Source: Datisca glomerata (taxonomy: Eukaryota; Streptophyta; Magnoliopsida; Cucurbitales; Datiscaceae). Taken from it: a stretch of 64,000 nucleotides of DNA. The stretch is from positions 372,001 to 436,000 of the forward strand of contig QANY01011382.1 in NCBI GenBank assembly GCA_003255025.1, written 5' to 3'. The translations under genes were made by a program, and so were the position numbers. The notes below the pieces were generated by a model. It saw only the letters and a list, made by a program, of their open reading frames with translations. It searched no databases and was not told the DNA's origin. Shown one piece after another: positions 63,641-64,000 of the stretch; positions within the stretch are counted from its first letter, which is position 1, and each line of letters starts with the position of its first letter.

Positions 63641-64000
63641 CTGCATGTGAAATGTCAAATTTTTAACCATAGTCAGAATGCATAACAAATCCTTTTTGGG
63701 TAAGTAAAGTATCATAAAAACAAAAGAAAAACCCAGAGGGCTGGAAATGTAATTTTGTTTTTTTTCAAAAAGCTAATGACAGGAGACATTTTCTACTTCT
63801 AGTTTTTCCAAAAACTAGCTTTGCTTCTTCGTTCATATTCTAAATGGGCTCTCTATGAACCTAATTTTCCTGATAGAAGCAACTCGGTCCTTGATTCCTA
63901 TAGGTTTTTTTACCTGGATTCATAATCCTCTAGATCAAAGTTTGTTCTTCAGAAAATTATGTAAGGCTAAAGATGACTGAAAGGATACGTTTCCTAAGAA
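63641..64000. other. Intron upstream of the first visible exon
   Basis: No VPS13 coding block is found. The last 200 bases hold LINE-like words only weakly. The chorein N-terminal exons must lie beyond the window. Confidence 0.5.

Noticed and set aside
63641..64000. Earlier VPS13 exon in the last 360 bases
   Set aside because: No chorein blocks (such as the VLIDRVFVLA-type strand) are readable on the minus strand here.

Overview
The window is nuclear plant DNA, almost certainly from a eudicot. It is AT-rich, has short exons with GT-AG introns, and is full of Copia and L1-type LINE debris. A cucurbit origin is my guess from the protein's flavour and is not proven. Coding content is dominated by one very large minus-strand gene, a VPS13-family bridge-like lipid-transfer protein of the PH + Vps62/DUF946 + C2 + VAB type (the Arabidopsis At4g17140 class, called VPS13M1 in recent nomenclature). 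I could assemble 49 consecutive exons from about 63640 down to 801. They give 10253 coding bases (about 3417 codons), with every junction in phase, every splice site GT-AG, and no in-frame stop or frameshift. The 5' end (first part of the chorein domain, promoter) lies beyond 64000 and the 3' end (rest of VAB and C-terminus) lies before position 1.

Layout from gene 5' to 3' (high to low coordinates): N-terminal chorein/RBG exons (63640-47316), central RBG exons (47139-28715), PH domain (28584-26302), more RBG scaffold (26206-12379), Vps62-like repeats (12674-8339), RBG scaffold (8128-7395), a C2 domain (6945-3989) set inside the VAB repeats, then further VAB repeats (3868-801). The protein should form a long hydrophobic groove at membrane contact sites. 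PH, C2 and VAB would provide membrane and adaptor targeting.

The introns hold nested transposable elements. One intron has a full-length but dead Copia element (40431-45880) with a 5-bp target-site duplication and an internal 424-bp tandem triplication. The next has a TIR DNA element (35152-39944) that was later filled by a 356-bp TRIM with intact TSD, by 99-bp-LTR TRIM-like units and by a decayed Copia. Other introns have L1-type LINEs on both strands (52-56 kb, 57-63 kb, 29-34 kb, 49-50 kb, 9-10 kb, 14 kb and others). Several carry clear 14-19 bp TSDs and several are inserted into one another. There is also a hAT-like non-autonomous element (48093-49229), a probable SINE (24077-24237) and Gypsy gag-like debris (about 13.4 kb).

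The least explained object is an array at 53582-54072. Twelve near-palindromes (up to 11-bp arms around a single central T) repeat mostly at a strict 42-bp pitch, wedged between two LINE pieces. I know of no family it belongs to. It is my best candidate for something undescribed, although a plain minisatellite is the conservative reading.
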